64,000 nucleotides of DNA. Origin: Apricaphanius iberus. Lineage: Eukaryota; Chordata; Actinopteri; Cyprinodontiformes; Aphaniidae. The stretch lies in contig JAPXFQ010002904.1 of NCBI GenBank assembly GCA_028564705.1, forward strand, positions 2,634,540 to 2,698,539. Direction: 5' to 3'. Position numbers and translations under genes: made by a program. The notes below the pieces were generated by a model. It was not told where the DNA came from and did not search any database. It saw only the letters and a list, made by a program, of their open reading frames with translations. Shown piece by piece: positions 58,701-62,851 of the stretch (its first letter is position 1; each line of letters starts with the position of its first letter).

Positions 58701-58927
58701 CTTTTTGTTTTTACCCCTGAGAACCAGGCACTGGCCTCTGCACTCCTCAATCCCCCATTGACAACGCAGAGGCAGTGCAGAGGAATGTTAAATGTCAATG
58801 GTCAGGCTGCACCAGCACCTTTAGAGAGAGGGAGAGTCTGAGGTATGAGATATGGCCTTCTCGAGTTCATCTATGTTATTATGAGGAACAGAAGTGAAAG
58901 TGCACTCACATTGCCAAAGTTGTCCAT
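11309..58927 (-). CDS. ofcc1: ofcc1 / ojoplano (opo) gene, 14 coding exons, C-terminus off the left edge
   Basis: The gene runs right to left. Joined exons: 58927-58910, 55195-55129, 54753-54574, 47295-47191, 43280-43044, 42760-42663, 40404-40334, 39081-38973, 31062-30823, 20684-20536, 20298-20184, 19378-19198, 13342-13251 and 11454-11309. This gives 1,808 nt, or 602 codons plus 2 nt, with no stop; all 13 introns are GT-AG and phase-compatible. Residues 7-123 follow mammalian OFCC1 in order (KQKKSKSAEFLM, GIENPA, DSTLAAH, RNYFDP, RQCGM), compared from memory. In medaka the orthologue Opo is a transmembrane protein needed for basal constriction of the optic cup; it binds Numb/Numbl through an NPxF motif and opposes integrin endocytosis. 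No membrane segment is encoded in the exons seen, so the membrane part should lie beyond position 1. Residues 296-463 look like a compact beta-rich domain (inference). Confidence 0.9.
11460..13250. other. Intron 13 of ofcc1; possible conserved block near 12340-12510
   Basis: The stretch 12340-12510 is high-complexity and GC-balanced (for example ttttaattaggcctgcactg), unlike the AT-rich neighbours and without repeat character. I mark it only as a candidate non-coding element. Confidence 0.3.
13251..13342 (-). CDS. ofcc1: ofcc1 exon 13
   Basis: The acceptor is ctgttttgaaatgcag and the donor is TCCAAG|GTAACA. The split glycine codon G|GG is followed by KNDFPELFLGSTVEKTDPCR and EKAEGGFQSK, residues 524-554. 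It enters in phase 1 and leaves in phase 0, exactly what exons 12 and 14 need. It is too short to show up as a long ORF. Confidence 0.83.
13345..14550. other. AT-rich part of intron 12
   Basis: Strongly AT-rich with many poly-A and poly-T runs. Nothing coding and no transposon recognised. Confidence 0.5.
14556..14895 (+). other. Unexplained GC-richer block open on both strands
   Basis: The plus frame from the second Met (14588) to 14890 encodes about 100 codons, including FIDSDPHGFECCLKSRNRTH and ELQQLQPLLAPKANNKLLVL. The minus strand is also open for about 56 codons (GENKEFVVGLGCQERLELLQ). It lies inside intron 12 of ofcc1, where exons 12 and 13 already join in phase, so it is not a required exon. 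No domain is recognised. It could be a gene-derived insertion, a lncRNA exon or chance. Confidence 0.3.
15390..16290 (-). mobile_element. Degraded Tc1-like element (minus sense)
   Basis: The left end has an aattgtgaagtggaataaa block. The body keeps antisense transposase traces (catgatgaggctatcaccat, catggcttttggcaat, aaacttctccagaacttta, aactctgaggcctgctc). The right end keeps atcccaataaaataaactc. At about 0.9 kb it is shorter than a full element, with internal deletions. Confidence 0.75.
16300..19190. other. Intron 12, candidate conserved block at 17470-18110
   Basis: 17470-18110 is high-complexity sequence containing an octamer-like ATGCAAAT (17729-17736) and no repeat signature. The open frame 17774-18109 shows no coding motif. 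An (AAAG)n run lies at 18317-18380. The rest is AT-rich without features. Confidence 0.3.
18317..18380. repeat. (AAAG)n microsatellite
   Basis: About 16 units of AAAG with one interruption. Confidence 0.95.
19198..19378 (-). CDS. ofcc1: ofcc1 exon 12
   Basis: The acceptor is tgtcccttacccag and the donor is CTGCAAG|GTAGGA. Phase 0 entry reads LPLQPTSQSQICPRPLLLQS and continues through a Ser-rich tail (SADSACSSSSLQ), residues 464-523. It ends in phase 1. A second frame is also open for about 48 codons, but it stops before the donor and does not match the phase. Confidence 0.78.
19385..20180. other. Intron 11, nothing recognised
   Basis: AT-rich, no repeat or RNA recognised. It is bounded by the exon 11 donor and the exon 12 acceptor. 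Confidence 0.5.
20184..20298 (-). CDS. ofcc1: ofcc1 exon 11
   Basis: The acceptor is gttatcctttag and the donor is TTTCAG|GTGAGT. The split arginine codon AG|A is followed by FKTPLIRGELGPQLDQFKKI and then ISSDLDHWLCNLYFQ, residues 425-463. It lies only 237 bp after exon 10 and ends in phase 0. Confidence 0.9.
20536..20684 (-). CDS. ofcc1: ofcc1 exon 10
   Basis: The acceptor is tatgtttctgtag and the donor is CAGGGCAG|GTGAGT. It opens in phase 0 with SLPATSEINPSMVLLFQLIS and later has SVLAWGVFPVC, residues 376-424. It ends in phase 2. Internal AGs (for example after gattag) would need phase 2 and do not fit exon 9. Confidence 0.87.
20830..21000 (+). mobile_element. Short Tc1-like end fragment
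   Basis: cctagtgcaaccaattgcc with flanking ttactctgg and actagtaaatggggtcc follows the plus-sense 5' part of the recurring fish Tc1 family. Confidence 0.5.
22362..22728. repeat. Hairpin with about 80-bp arms
   Basis: Arms 22362-22443 and 22649-22728 are inverted: gcagcaggggaatgt on the left against acattcccctgctgc-type sequence on the right, plus aattatttg and gtagtg outer parts. The arms are diverged and the loop is about 205 bp. It may be a MITE or part of the outer element. Confidence 0.65.
23165..23690 (-). pseudogene. LINE reverse-transcriptase C-terminal remnant
   Basis: On the minus strand the open part 23175-23426 reads LRWFGHFQRRDDTYNSKKML, RGRPKRGFID and KEDIKLVGVRAEDVKDRSKW. Upstream, another frame gives MDRIRNKYFRGKAQ. 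These are the usual C-terminal signatures of RTE/Rex-like fish LINE proteins (H-x-QRRD, GRPKR, DRxxWRQ). Frameshifts separate the parts, and the element is 5'-truncated and lacks the catalytic palm. It is nested in the TIR element. Confidence 0.75.
24505..26260. other. Intron 9, nothing firmly recognised
   Basis: No exon or clear transposon. Purine-rich sequence lies near 24800-24860, and C/G runs at 25738-25745 and 25791-25797. Confidence 0.4.
26804..27210 (-). mobile_element. Miniature LTR retrotransposon (TRIM-like)
   Basis: Two direct repeats in minus orientation each begin TGTGA-AGTGTGG and share about 135 bp: 27210-27048 (163 bp, ends CCACA) and 26935 to about 26804 (truncated). The first is followed by TTTGGCGTTGCTGGCAGGAT (27047-27028), a candidate primer-binding region. 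The second is preceded by the polypurine run agagggggagaga (26949-26937). The internal part is only about 112 bp, with no gag or pol. This is LTR, primer site, polypurine tract, LTR in the right order. A simple tandem duplication is the alternative. Confidence 0.55.
27070..27146 (-). other. tRNA-like segment inside the direct repeat
   Basis: On the minus strand ttggctgaatggttagtgc (A-box-like), then catgactcttac and gtcatgggattgaatcccac (B-box and T-arm-like) follow in tRNA order. The anticodon region with CTT and the T-arm resemble tRNA-Lys(CTT). The variable region and acceptor stem are degenerate, so this is not a functional tRNA gene. A second, diverged copy lies at 26804-26872. Confidence 0.5.
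28216..28422 (+). pseudogene. Harbinger nuclease (HARBI1-like), N-terminal fragment
   Basis: 68 codons starting MASPFLPNPVDISAQIVRRA and including DFPDAYLYERYRFSVEGMSY, then a stop. This is the N-terminus of fish HARBI1-like transposases, normally about 340-350 residues. Everything carrying the catalytic DDE residues is absent because the coding region is cut directly after VTH. It ends 10 bp before the stop of the opposing Myb-like gene. Confidence 0.85.
28433..29049 (-). pseudogene. Harbinger Myb/SANT-like accessory gene, three exons
   Basis: Exon 1 (29049-28889) starts MDRARGIYFSAEEQEIILQK and ends KIADCVNA. The intron 28888-28692 (GTAGGT...TTTTAG) joins in frame to exon 2 (28691-28624: CNPNSKRSWHQIKTKSKNII), with donor GTGAGT. 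Exon 3 (28559-28433), after tttgcag, ends with GGQPPPQDYTVVEELAVSNN and MDAVQ plus stop. A one-base excess in the poly-A run of exon 3 shifts the frame. In Harbinger the Myb-like protein helps nuclear import and DNA binding of the nuclease. The intron holds an (AT)n run. Confidence 0.8.
28760..28795. repeat. (AT)n microsatellite in the Myb-like intron
   Basis: An uninterrupted AT run of about 36 bp inside the first intron of the Harbinger accessory gene. Confidence 0.95.
29811..29918 (+). mobile_element. SINE 3' tail fragment
   Basis: ctggcgacctgtccagggtg, ccgttgacagctggagatag and gaggactaagctgttcaga match the 3' part of the full SINE at 51142-51501. The head is missing. Confidence 0.8.
29935..30660 (+). 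mobile_element. Degraded Tc1-like element (plus sense)
   Basis: tcagtgcaaccaattgcat, ttagtgaacaaacat, ggaatacaccagatat and agtgacaagaagaaagg follow the plus-sense 5' end and N-terminal transposase of the fish Tc1 family. Many stops are present. Confidence 0.65.
30823..31062 (-). CDS. ofcc1: ofcc1 exon 9
   Basis: The acceptor is ttctttttcatag; the donor ATG|GTACCT is weak but the only one that fits. It is exactly 80 codons, phase 0 at both ends, residues 296-375. It reads GDKGAIPQPMEVFICCLRAT, LYSVKVALHRRLGG and GRFYDNDLHINQSLFM. The alternating hydrophobic pattern suggests beta strands of a C2-like domain (inference). The following intron is 10.1 kb and full of transposons. Confidence 0.88.
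31070..34060. other. Intron 8, AT-rich, nothing recognised
   Basis: No exon or transposon recognised. There is a small (AGAATTC)n repeat at 31681-31701. The stretch is otherwise AT-rich single-copy-looking DNA. Confidence 0.45.
34065..34098. repeat. (ATCCT)n pentanucleotide repeat
   Basis: Several tandem copies of atcct with one variant; diverged copies extend to the left. Confidence 0.85.
34100..37940. other. Intron 8, candidate conserved blocks at 35390-35900 and 36030-36500
   Basis: 35390-35900 includes GC-balanced sequence followed by homeodomain-type TAATTA/TTAATT clusters (35690-35735). 36030-36500 is similar in character. Neither carries a splice-compatible exon or repeat signature. 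They are candidate enhancers only. Confidence 0.25.
37943..38525. mobile_element. 583-bp TIR element with TCA target duplication
   Basis: The ends ggccacgtccacactaagcc and the reverse complement of ggcttagtgtggacgtagcc are inverted with one mismatch. The flanks are TCA on both sides (37940-37942 and 38526-38528), the 3-bp TNA type used by PIF/Harbinger. An internal frame (38135-38344) has no recognised domain. It is probably a non-autonomous Harbinger-type element. Confidence 0.75.
38530..38970. other. AT-rich intron 8 end
   Basis: Poly-A and poly-T runs only; ends at the donor of exon 8. Confidence 0.5.
38973..39081 (-). CDS. ofcc1: ofcc1 exon 8
   Basis: The acceptor is gtgcactgcag and the donor is TGGCAG|GTAAGA. 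The split codon TG|C is followed by KNLDSLSLRTLGEGRKEAVA and KELPQSSSFALRSSWQ, residues 259-295, ending in phase 0. It is a basic, serine-rich linker. Other frames across this exon are also open, but only this one agrees in phase with both neighbours. Confidence 0.8.
39085..40330. other. Intron 7, candidate conserved blocks 39340-39500 and 39990-40290
   Basis: Both blocks are high-complexity with balanced GC and no repeat character. Long minus frames cross 39023-39502 but carry no motif, and exons 7 and 8 already join in phase. Confidence 0.3.
40334..40404 (-). CDS. ofcc1: ofcc1 exon 7
   Basis: The acceptor gttttattttgaag gives phase 0: EPSSQRDCDEALRPQPRLN, residues 236-258. The donor is TTTCAGTG|GTAAGT, phase 2. 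AGs further downstream were rejected because they place stops in frame or break the phase. Confidence 0.75.
40490..41003 (-). mobile_element. Degraded Tc1-like element (minus sense)
   Basis: cacagaagtatttccaaccc, ctggctgtatgttctgggtc, attgtcctgctggatgg, ttcttccaagattgcaag and cataatgctgcccccaacat follow the antisense of the fish Tc1 family. It is joined on its right to a SINE head. Confidence 0.75.
41004..41177 (-). mobile_element. SINE 5' part (minus sense)
   Basis: The reverse complement matches the tRNA-like head and middle of the 51142-51501 SINE: tgcagcaagaaggttgtgg, ttgcatgttctccctgtgc-type and ccaaaaacatgactgtcagg. The 3' tail is missing, replaced by Tc1 sequence. Confidence 0.8.
41180..42660. 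other. Intron 6, nothing coding
   Basis: Contains a short imperfect tandem repeat (agaaataaa-rich, 41924-41966). No other feature recognised. Confidence 0.45.
42663..42760 (-). CDS. ofcc1: ofcc1 exon 6
   Basis: The acceptor is tatatttttcag and the donor is CAGCAG|GTCAGC. In the frame set by exon 5 it reads RASEEVIPCYAQQLRERV and then RPDMITLGSLSLQQ, residues 203-235. It ends in phase 0. The other frames contain stops near the start. The intron to exon 5 is only about 280 bp. Confidence 0.82.
43044..43280 (-). CDS. ofcc1: ofcc1 exon 5, glycine-run exon
   Basis: The acceptor is atctctccag. The split codon A|GT gives STLQASRDEEVLQVKAGDL, followed by a run of six glycines and an Ala/Gly/Gln-rich stretch, residues 124-202. 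Two donors lie 7 nt apart, CCT|GTAAAA (after 43051) and AAAAA|GTAATG (after 43044). Only the second keeps the frame with exon 6 as drawn, so it is used here. I recall no clear OFCC1 match for this low-complexity part. Confidence 0.75.
43285..43925. other. Intron 4 start with CA-rich tracts
   Basis: 43300-43440 is rich in ACACACAT/ACGCACAC-type imperfect CA repeats. Near 43518 the text gccgtataaaagtacacacc resembles a Tc1 end, too short to assign. Confidence 0.45.
43930..44245 (+). mobile_element. Short Tc1-derived fragment
   Basis: It starts near gtgtggcatgcatttgtaat, with the plus-sense 5' region (tagaagtcagttaattag), and ends at ggttgcaacatgaaaacag and ggttcaaggtatg, as Tc1 3' ends do. Almost all of the transposase is deleted. 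Confidence 0.6.
44250..45505. other. Intron 4, nothing recognised
   Basis: AT-rich, without exon or identified repeat. Confidence 0.45.
45510..46060 (-). mobile_element. Degraded Tc1-like element (minus sense)
   Basis: gcagaagtattcacaaccct, ctgtttgctgtgtcctttat, ttactttctttcagcttgtc and gagctactccagagtcaaaa follow antisense Tc1 transposase. It is frameshifted throughout. Confidence 0.7.
46065..47185. other. Intron 4, nothing recognised
   Basis: The open frame 46372-46791 has no motif, and no repeat is recognised. The region ends at the exon 4 donor. Confidence 0.45.
47191..47295 (-). CDS. ofcc1: ofcc1 exon 4
   Basis: The acceptor is cactttccaaag and the donor is GAATTAA|GTATGC. The split glycine codon (G|GA) leads into NERARNYFDPSSPEQ and RQCGMAGVSTEDELEL, covering residues 89-123. 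RNYFDP and RQCGM are the OFCC1 matches. It ends in phase 1. The next exon lies 3.9 kb away. Confidence 0.9.
47300..47774. other. Intron 3 next to exon 4
   Basis: A purine-rich, G-run tract (47300-47400) lies before AT-rich sequence. On the transcribed minus strand it is a long pyrimidine tract just upstream of the exon 4 acceptor. Confidence 0.45.
47783..49712 (+). mobile_element. 5'-truncated L2-like LINE with 8-bp target duplication
   Basis: The reverse-transcriptase C-terminal half is followed by a 3' UTR ending in ctatataaataaaagtgaat and TGAAT repeats, the usual tail of fish L2/CR1-group LINEs. GGAGGACC flanks both sides (47775-47782 and 49713-49720), showing a full insertion event of a 5'-truncated copy. 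It lies in ofcc1 intron 3 in the opposite orientation to the gene. Confidence 0.88.
47790..49060 (+). pseudogene. L2-like LINE reverse transcriptase, C-terminal part
   Basis: The open part 47790-48728 (312 codons) has LDLSAAFDTVDH (residues 51-62, first palm Asp), GVPQGSVLGP (108-117) and YADDTQLL (141-148, the catalytic YADD). The N-terminal fingers and the endonuclease are absent. A leucine codon has become TAG at 48726-48728; the sense then continues (ASLHWLPVKS, then ALNNQAPSYI and LLWNQLPVLD) to about 49060 with one more indel. Not functional. Confidence 0.88.
49725..51130. other. Intron 3, AT-rich, nothing recognised
   Basis: No exon or known repeat. A loosely repeated taacactgttaaaaac motif (50950-51120) precedes the SINE. 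Confidence 0.45.
51142..51501 (+). mobile_element. tRNA-derived SINE, full length, with 11-bp target duplication
   Basis: The head ggtggtgcagtggttagcac and ggttgtgggttcatatccc (A- and B-box-like) is followed by the common fish SINE body (ccgggtactccggcttcctc, tggtgacctgtccagggtgt, ccgttgacagctggagacag) and the tail atggatggatg. The direct repeat tgttacaaatg flanks it (51131-51141 and 51502-51512). It is the best copy of three in the window. Confidence 0.9.
51692..52870. mobile_element. Foldback-type element: perfect 556-bp inverted repeats, 67-bp loop
   Basis: Arms 51692-52247 and 52315-52870 are reverse complements without a gap (every pair of positions sums to 104562), and I found no mismatch by eye. 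The loop is 52248-52314. CCGGCC occurs directly on both sides (51686-51691 and 52871-52876), a likely 6-bp target duplication. The tips are tatggcgttatttatgag. No transposase is present. The same 69-codon frame appears in each arm only because they are inverted copies. A 6-bp duplication and long TIRs would suit Polinton- or Dada-type integration, but the tips do not let me name a family. Confidence 0.85.
52013..52098 (+). repeat. 43-bp tandem duplication with inverted CCAAT boxes (left arm)
   Basis: Two adjacent 43-bp units (52013-52055, 52056-52098) with a few differences, each holding tgattggctgcttcgca. ATTGG is an inverted CCAAT box; another CCAAT lies just before (52010). The mirror copy is in the right arm at 52464-52549. 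A promoter role is possible but only inferred. Confidence 0.7.
52880..53140. other. AT-rich spacer between two elements
   Basis: An A-rich tract at 53034-53070; nothing else recognised. Confidence 0.5.
53145..53838. mobile_element. Tc1/mariner MITE with about 230-bp inverted repeats
   Basis: The left end aaacaaaaatataaacgcaa and the long following stretch recur inverted on the right: attactctcaaatat, cacaaatct and taaatctgt are shared blocks. TA flanks both ends. The middle keeps a transposase N-terminal trace (MSQMSQVLNTRAVGMPTASV, 53442-53501). Most of the coding region is deleted. Confidence 0.8.
53845..54570. other. Intron 3 near exon 3, nothing recognised
   Basis: 54100-54400 is GC-balanced, but the minus frame there (54114-54374) shows no domain. 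Exon 3 ends just to the right. Confidence 0.4.
54574..54753 (-). CDS. ofcc1: ofcc1 exon 3, carries the NPxF-type motif as NPAY
   Basis: The acceptor is ttattttatcag and the donor is AAAGAG|GTGAAG. The split codon 29 (G|TG, Val) restores the frame into SEEKAAVVGIENPAYNGE. It encodes residues 29-88 and ends in phase 1. NPAY lies at residues 41-44 (54718-54707). Further on, DSTLAAHEKKLELQ matches OFCC1. The mammalian protein as I recall it has NPAF at this place; Opo uses an integrin-like NPxF motif to bind the PTB domain of Numb. Confidence 0.92.
55129..55195 (-). CDS. ofcc1: ofcc1 exon 2
   Basis: The acceptor is tttccctccag and the donor is ATGG|GTGAGT. It encodes residues 7-28 in phase 0 and ends in phase 1. 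The peptide is very basic and glutamine/lysine-rich, ending KQKKSKSAEFLM, the clearest OFCC1 signature in the window. The basic stretch implies a cytosolic segment (inference). Confidence 0.92.
55200..58905. other. Intron 1, nothing firmly recognised; candidate conserved block 58250-58350
   Basis: No transposon or exon recognised. 58250-58350 contains several TTAATTA/TAATTAG homeodomain-type motifs in otherwise high-complexity sequence. The plus frame 57439-57747 is open but has no motif. Confidence 0.3.
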
Positions 58928-58962
58928 CTTCACATATGGCCAAAGGTCAAGACAGGATCTCT
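58910..58962 (-). CDS. ofcc1: ofcc1 exon 1 with probable start codon
   Basis: The acceptor is tctgttgcag and the donor is GGCAAT|GTGAGT. The chosen ATG at 58927-58925 gives MDNFGN, then KLQQKALQQ from exon 2, close to the MEKEKFQQKALKQ start I recall for human OFCC1. Its context is good (A at -3, G at +4). The frame is open upstream to the exon edge (RSCLDLWPYVK), so a longer N-terminus from an upstream exon cannot be excluded. A start-stop uORF (ATGTGA, 58935-58930) sits 2 nt before the ATG. The exon ends in phase 0. Confidence 0.8.
58930..58935 (-). promoter_or_regulatory. ofcc1: Start-stop uORF just before the ofcc1 ATG
   Basis: ATG is followed directly by TGA, and the proposed main ATG begins 2 nt later. 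If exon 1 is partly 5' UTR, scanning ribosomes would meet this minimal uORF first. If translation begins in an upstream exon, the hexamer is simply part of the in-frame codons CAT ATG TGA read out of frame. Confidence 0.4.
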
Positions 58963-58969
58963 CTGCAAC

Positions 58970-61615
58970 AGAAAACCCAATGCTACAAAATAAGAGTAAT
59001 GTTAATAAATAAATCAAAATAAATAAATAATACAAATCAAGGCATCGGACTTAACCACAAAATAAAACTGTCTGAAATACTGAATACATGAAATGTGGCT
59101 ATTTTTCTTAATATTTATGTAAATATTGCAGCTATAAATGCAAAACTTACCATACCAAGAAGAAGCAGCAAATAAGTCAGCATATTTTTCAACAACTATT
59201 TATTTCTAATCCATGTTCTGTCTTTAAATCTGCACTAGATTTTGATATCAACCCAGGTAATCAGTGCATACAAACAAATCAAAAATATTCAAGTCAATAC
59301 ATTGTAACTAAGAAAGGGAAATAATACATGGAATAAATCTAACATTTGAAGGAGGTGTACTGTGACAAGAAACCATTTGACATCTTTAATTATTTAGAAA
59401 GCTTGTTTGCATGAATTATGTTTCAGCTATTTTATTCCTAATTGATAGCCATTACAAAGGTTTCTTAGTACTAGGGTATTACAGAAAAAAAGCATTTCAT
59501 GATGATTAAATACAACATGCTCACTCAAAACCTTCCCATCTTTACTTCTTCCAAAAAATAATAATGGCTTTAATTACAGTAATCCCTATTGTAGCTGCAT
59601 TTCAGTTGGGGAAAGTACAAGTGCTTCTTTCAGGATTTCAGACAAAGAATACAACAAAAAAATCAGAAAAATTGTTCAAGTAGTAAGAGTAACTTGCAGA
59701 CAGCTATAGAAAGTTATTCCAAAGAAAAGGGTAAATAATTCCTCAAGATCCATAGCTACCATGGACACATGCAGCACAAGACTTCACTGCTGAAAAAAAA
59801 GCCGATAAATGCTTGGACAATGTTATCAGCTCAGATGAGATTCGTTAATAATGATATCCTGTAATATTGAGGTCCTACCTCTCTTTAGCTCATTGACCAG
59901 TTCTCCCCTTGTATTTCTGAGAGGTTTCATCACCATTCTCAAAATCATTTGTAACCCTCCAAGTGAGAGATACAAATTATCTTTCATAAAGCCCCAGTTG
60001 CTCTTATTTTCTGCAAAATTATCAAAATGCTTTGTTCAAAAATCAGTTTGATTTACTAGAATTTCTTTTTTAGATTCTGTCTCTTATAGCTGAAGTGTAC
60101 AGACCTCCGTCTTCTTTCTAAGTGGGACAACTTTAACGATTGATAATTGCTGAATACTTTTTAGCCCTCCTGTATTAGAATTTGTTCTATTGAAGAAATT
60201 ATGTTTTCAATATTTATCCCCCCTGCTGAATCATAGAAGCTTAATGTGCAGAAAAAAATCCTTCCAAGCAGTGACTATCTATTTTCCGCTTGTATGTTTA
60301 AAACTATTTTCACTGCATTGCATCTTCCAATCCACTCCATTCTTAAAAGATAATAAACAGTCTTTATTTTCAGAGATAACAAATTATTTGCCCTGATTAT
60401 TCAAATTGTTTGTTCATTTACATCTGATACAATATCATTTGGTATTTATATCATTTTTTTCTTGAGGTAATTCACATAGCTTGTGCAAGTTTCTGCTGAA
60501 ATAGCAAAACAAACCCCAGGCAAAATGTGAAAGATTATCCCATACCATGCGAGCTAGGATGAAATGCTACACTTTTTCACACTGAACACTGCTCCACTGG
60601 GTGTGATTGAAAAACATGTAAAGCTATTGAATCTGTGGTTTGTATATGTGAGGGGAAAATGAGTGTTGTAACAAGTGGGCCAGTGTTTTTGTAATTGTTT
60701 CAAATTACACTCGACGTAATAACTCAGTGAAAGCAGAGCCAGTGTGCGGCCCATTCACATTAACCAGGCAAAGACCACATGATATCCATGTACCCGTATC
60801 ATGGCCTGCAAAAAACTGATAATGTAAACAAATGTGGAGAGTAAAAGTCCTTAACTGTGCTTCCAGTTGTCTCTATTTGAATCCAATAGCACTCATCACC
60901 AGAAGAGGTGTAACATTTTAAGATGCACACATCCTTTGTATAATTTTCTATACATGTGTATTATATTTAATTGGACACCCTAACATTCATGTTTTTGATT
61001 TGCTTTACTGTTTTCCTGGGTTATTTAAAGACTTGTGTGCGCCTTTGCGTGTGTGAATGTTTTACACAGGTTGTGAAATTGCGATACTGTGAACAGTCTA
61101 TTAATTGTTAAAGTTGCATGCCTCCTGCCAAACACTGACTCTCTAAACGAAGAGGTTGCCAACACTGTTTTGAACCACATAAATGACTGATTCACTTTTC
61201 TGTTAAAGCTTCATGTTCACTGTGAAAAGCCATATGTGGAAATAACAACCACGTTGAAAAAAATCCAGGTCCATCAGAATTCATTAAATTGAGTTCAGAT
61301 AAGTACGATTGACATGTATGAGTTCAGTGATGTACTGAATTATTTAATGTGTGTCTAACTAAATTATACATACAGGGTATTCGGTAAAAGTGTATATTTT
61401 TGACCTGTACATATTATTTTTTTCAAGTTCCATCAAAGAAAAATATCTGTAATTAACAACTCTTTAAGTTAATTGCTGTTGAATTTAACGATTTGTCATC
61501 ATGGTTTTTACGAGAACTTTATTTTTATCACATAATTTATTTTGCTTGCACGACACACAAGGGTATGGTGCAAAAAGAAGTTGGAATTTACTATCATACA
61601 AGACTAAGCATGACT
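58970..61615. other. Upstream intron or 5' flank of ofcc1
   Basis: AT-rich. On the minus strand 59183-59151 reads MLTYLLLLL next to a good donor (GTAAGT), a possible upstream exon whose phase does not fit exon 1 unless a different splice site is used. 60690-60830 is high-complexity. Nothing else recognised. Confidence 0.35.
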
Positions 61616-61617
61616 AA

Positions 61618-61619
<2 letters not shown>

Positions 61620-61673
<54 letters not shown>
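61620..61673. repeat. (TA)n microsatellite
   Basis: An uninterrupted TA run of about 54 bp followed by an A-rich tail. Confidence 0.95.
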
Positions 61674-61679
<6 letters not shown>

Positions 61680-61756
61680 ATAAAACAAGATTAAAATCCC
61701 CCTCTGGCCCTCCGTCTGCGTTTTTTTCTCATTCCAAGCTTGAGTACAGCAGGCTC

Positions 61757-62527
61757 ACTAGTTAACTAGTTGATGCATCCTTTGTCCAAACTAGTTAACT
61801 AGTGAGGTCATAAATGTATACTAGTAAACTAGTTCAAAGCTAAATTCACACTAGTCAGCTAGTGGCGCAGAATTCTAATTAGGAGGTGGAGAATTCCTGA
61901 AATTGAGGCTTTCTATTGGCTCCCTATGTCCAAGTAATATATGACAACCAATCAGAGTGCATAATTTCACAAAATCCCACCCAAAACATTTGGATGTGCC
62001 ACACAAGTTAACATGCTGGCCAAAGGAACTTTAGCTAGTAAACTAGTGGCTTCAGTACGACACTTACATGTAAACTAGTGAAGGCAGAACCGCTCACTAG
62101 TTAACTAGTGAAGATACAAATGTCCACTAGTGAGGTGCAAAAAGTGTCACTAGTTTACCAGTGTGCCCCAAAACGCCCATTAGTGAACTAGTGATGGCAA
62201 TTTCCATTTGACTAGTTAACTAGTGATGTGCAAAAAGTGTCACTAGTTTACTAGTAAGCCCCAAAACACCCACTAGTTAACTAGTGAGATGCCAAAATGG
62301 TCACTTGTTAACATGTAAAGGCAAACATACCCCCTAGTTTACTAGTGAGGGTGTTTTGCGGGCCTTACTAGTTAACTAGTGGCATGCATATTTCGTTCAC
62401 TACTAAACTAATTACACCTAAAAACACAAACAAGTGGAGCATTTTTGGCCACTAGTTAACCAGTGGAACAATTGAAGTCTCACTAGTTTGCGTGTGTGGC
62501 AGTGAAGCACCTCACTAGTTAACTAGT
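61757..62527. repeat. Array of the palindrome ACTAGTTAACTAGT, block 1
   Basis: The 14-bp palindrome occurs perfectly at 61757, 61790, 62096, 62211, 62272, 62367 and 62514. One- to four-base variants lie at 61820, 61850, 62034, 62066, 62149, 62179, 62242, 62303, 62333, 62399, 62451 and 62482, and a half site at 62126. Starts are mostly 30-34 bp apart. The spacers are far more variable, with a faint gaggtgcaaaaagtgtc theme. A non-palindromic part at 61864-62033 interrupts it. Not a microsatellite and not a family I know. Confidence 0.9.
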
Positions 62528-62851
62528 GCCTGAAACAGTTATTATGCAAATTCTAATGAGAGGGTGGTTAGAAGACTCCTATTGGGTATCATGAAACCCA
62601 CCCATTCTAAAATGTAAATGTACTGTTCATAGCCTCACGATCAGATCCTGATGGGTGCCTCTAATGGCTAAAGTGATACACTGCTATGCAATAGTGATAC
62701 AGAAAGAGCCTGCATAGTGTATATATATATATGCCTACCATTAAATCAATACTGTAGGCAGATTTCCTATTCACCTAATATCCTTCTCCAAGCTTTATGA
62801 CATAAATTAAGTTTTGCTTTAAATATATCATTGTTATATTTTATTATAACT

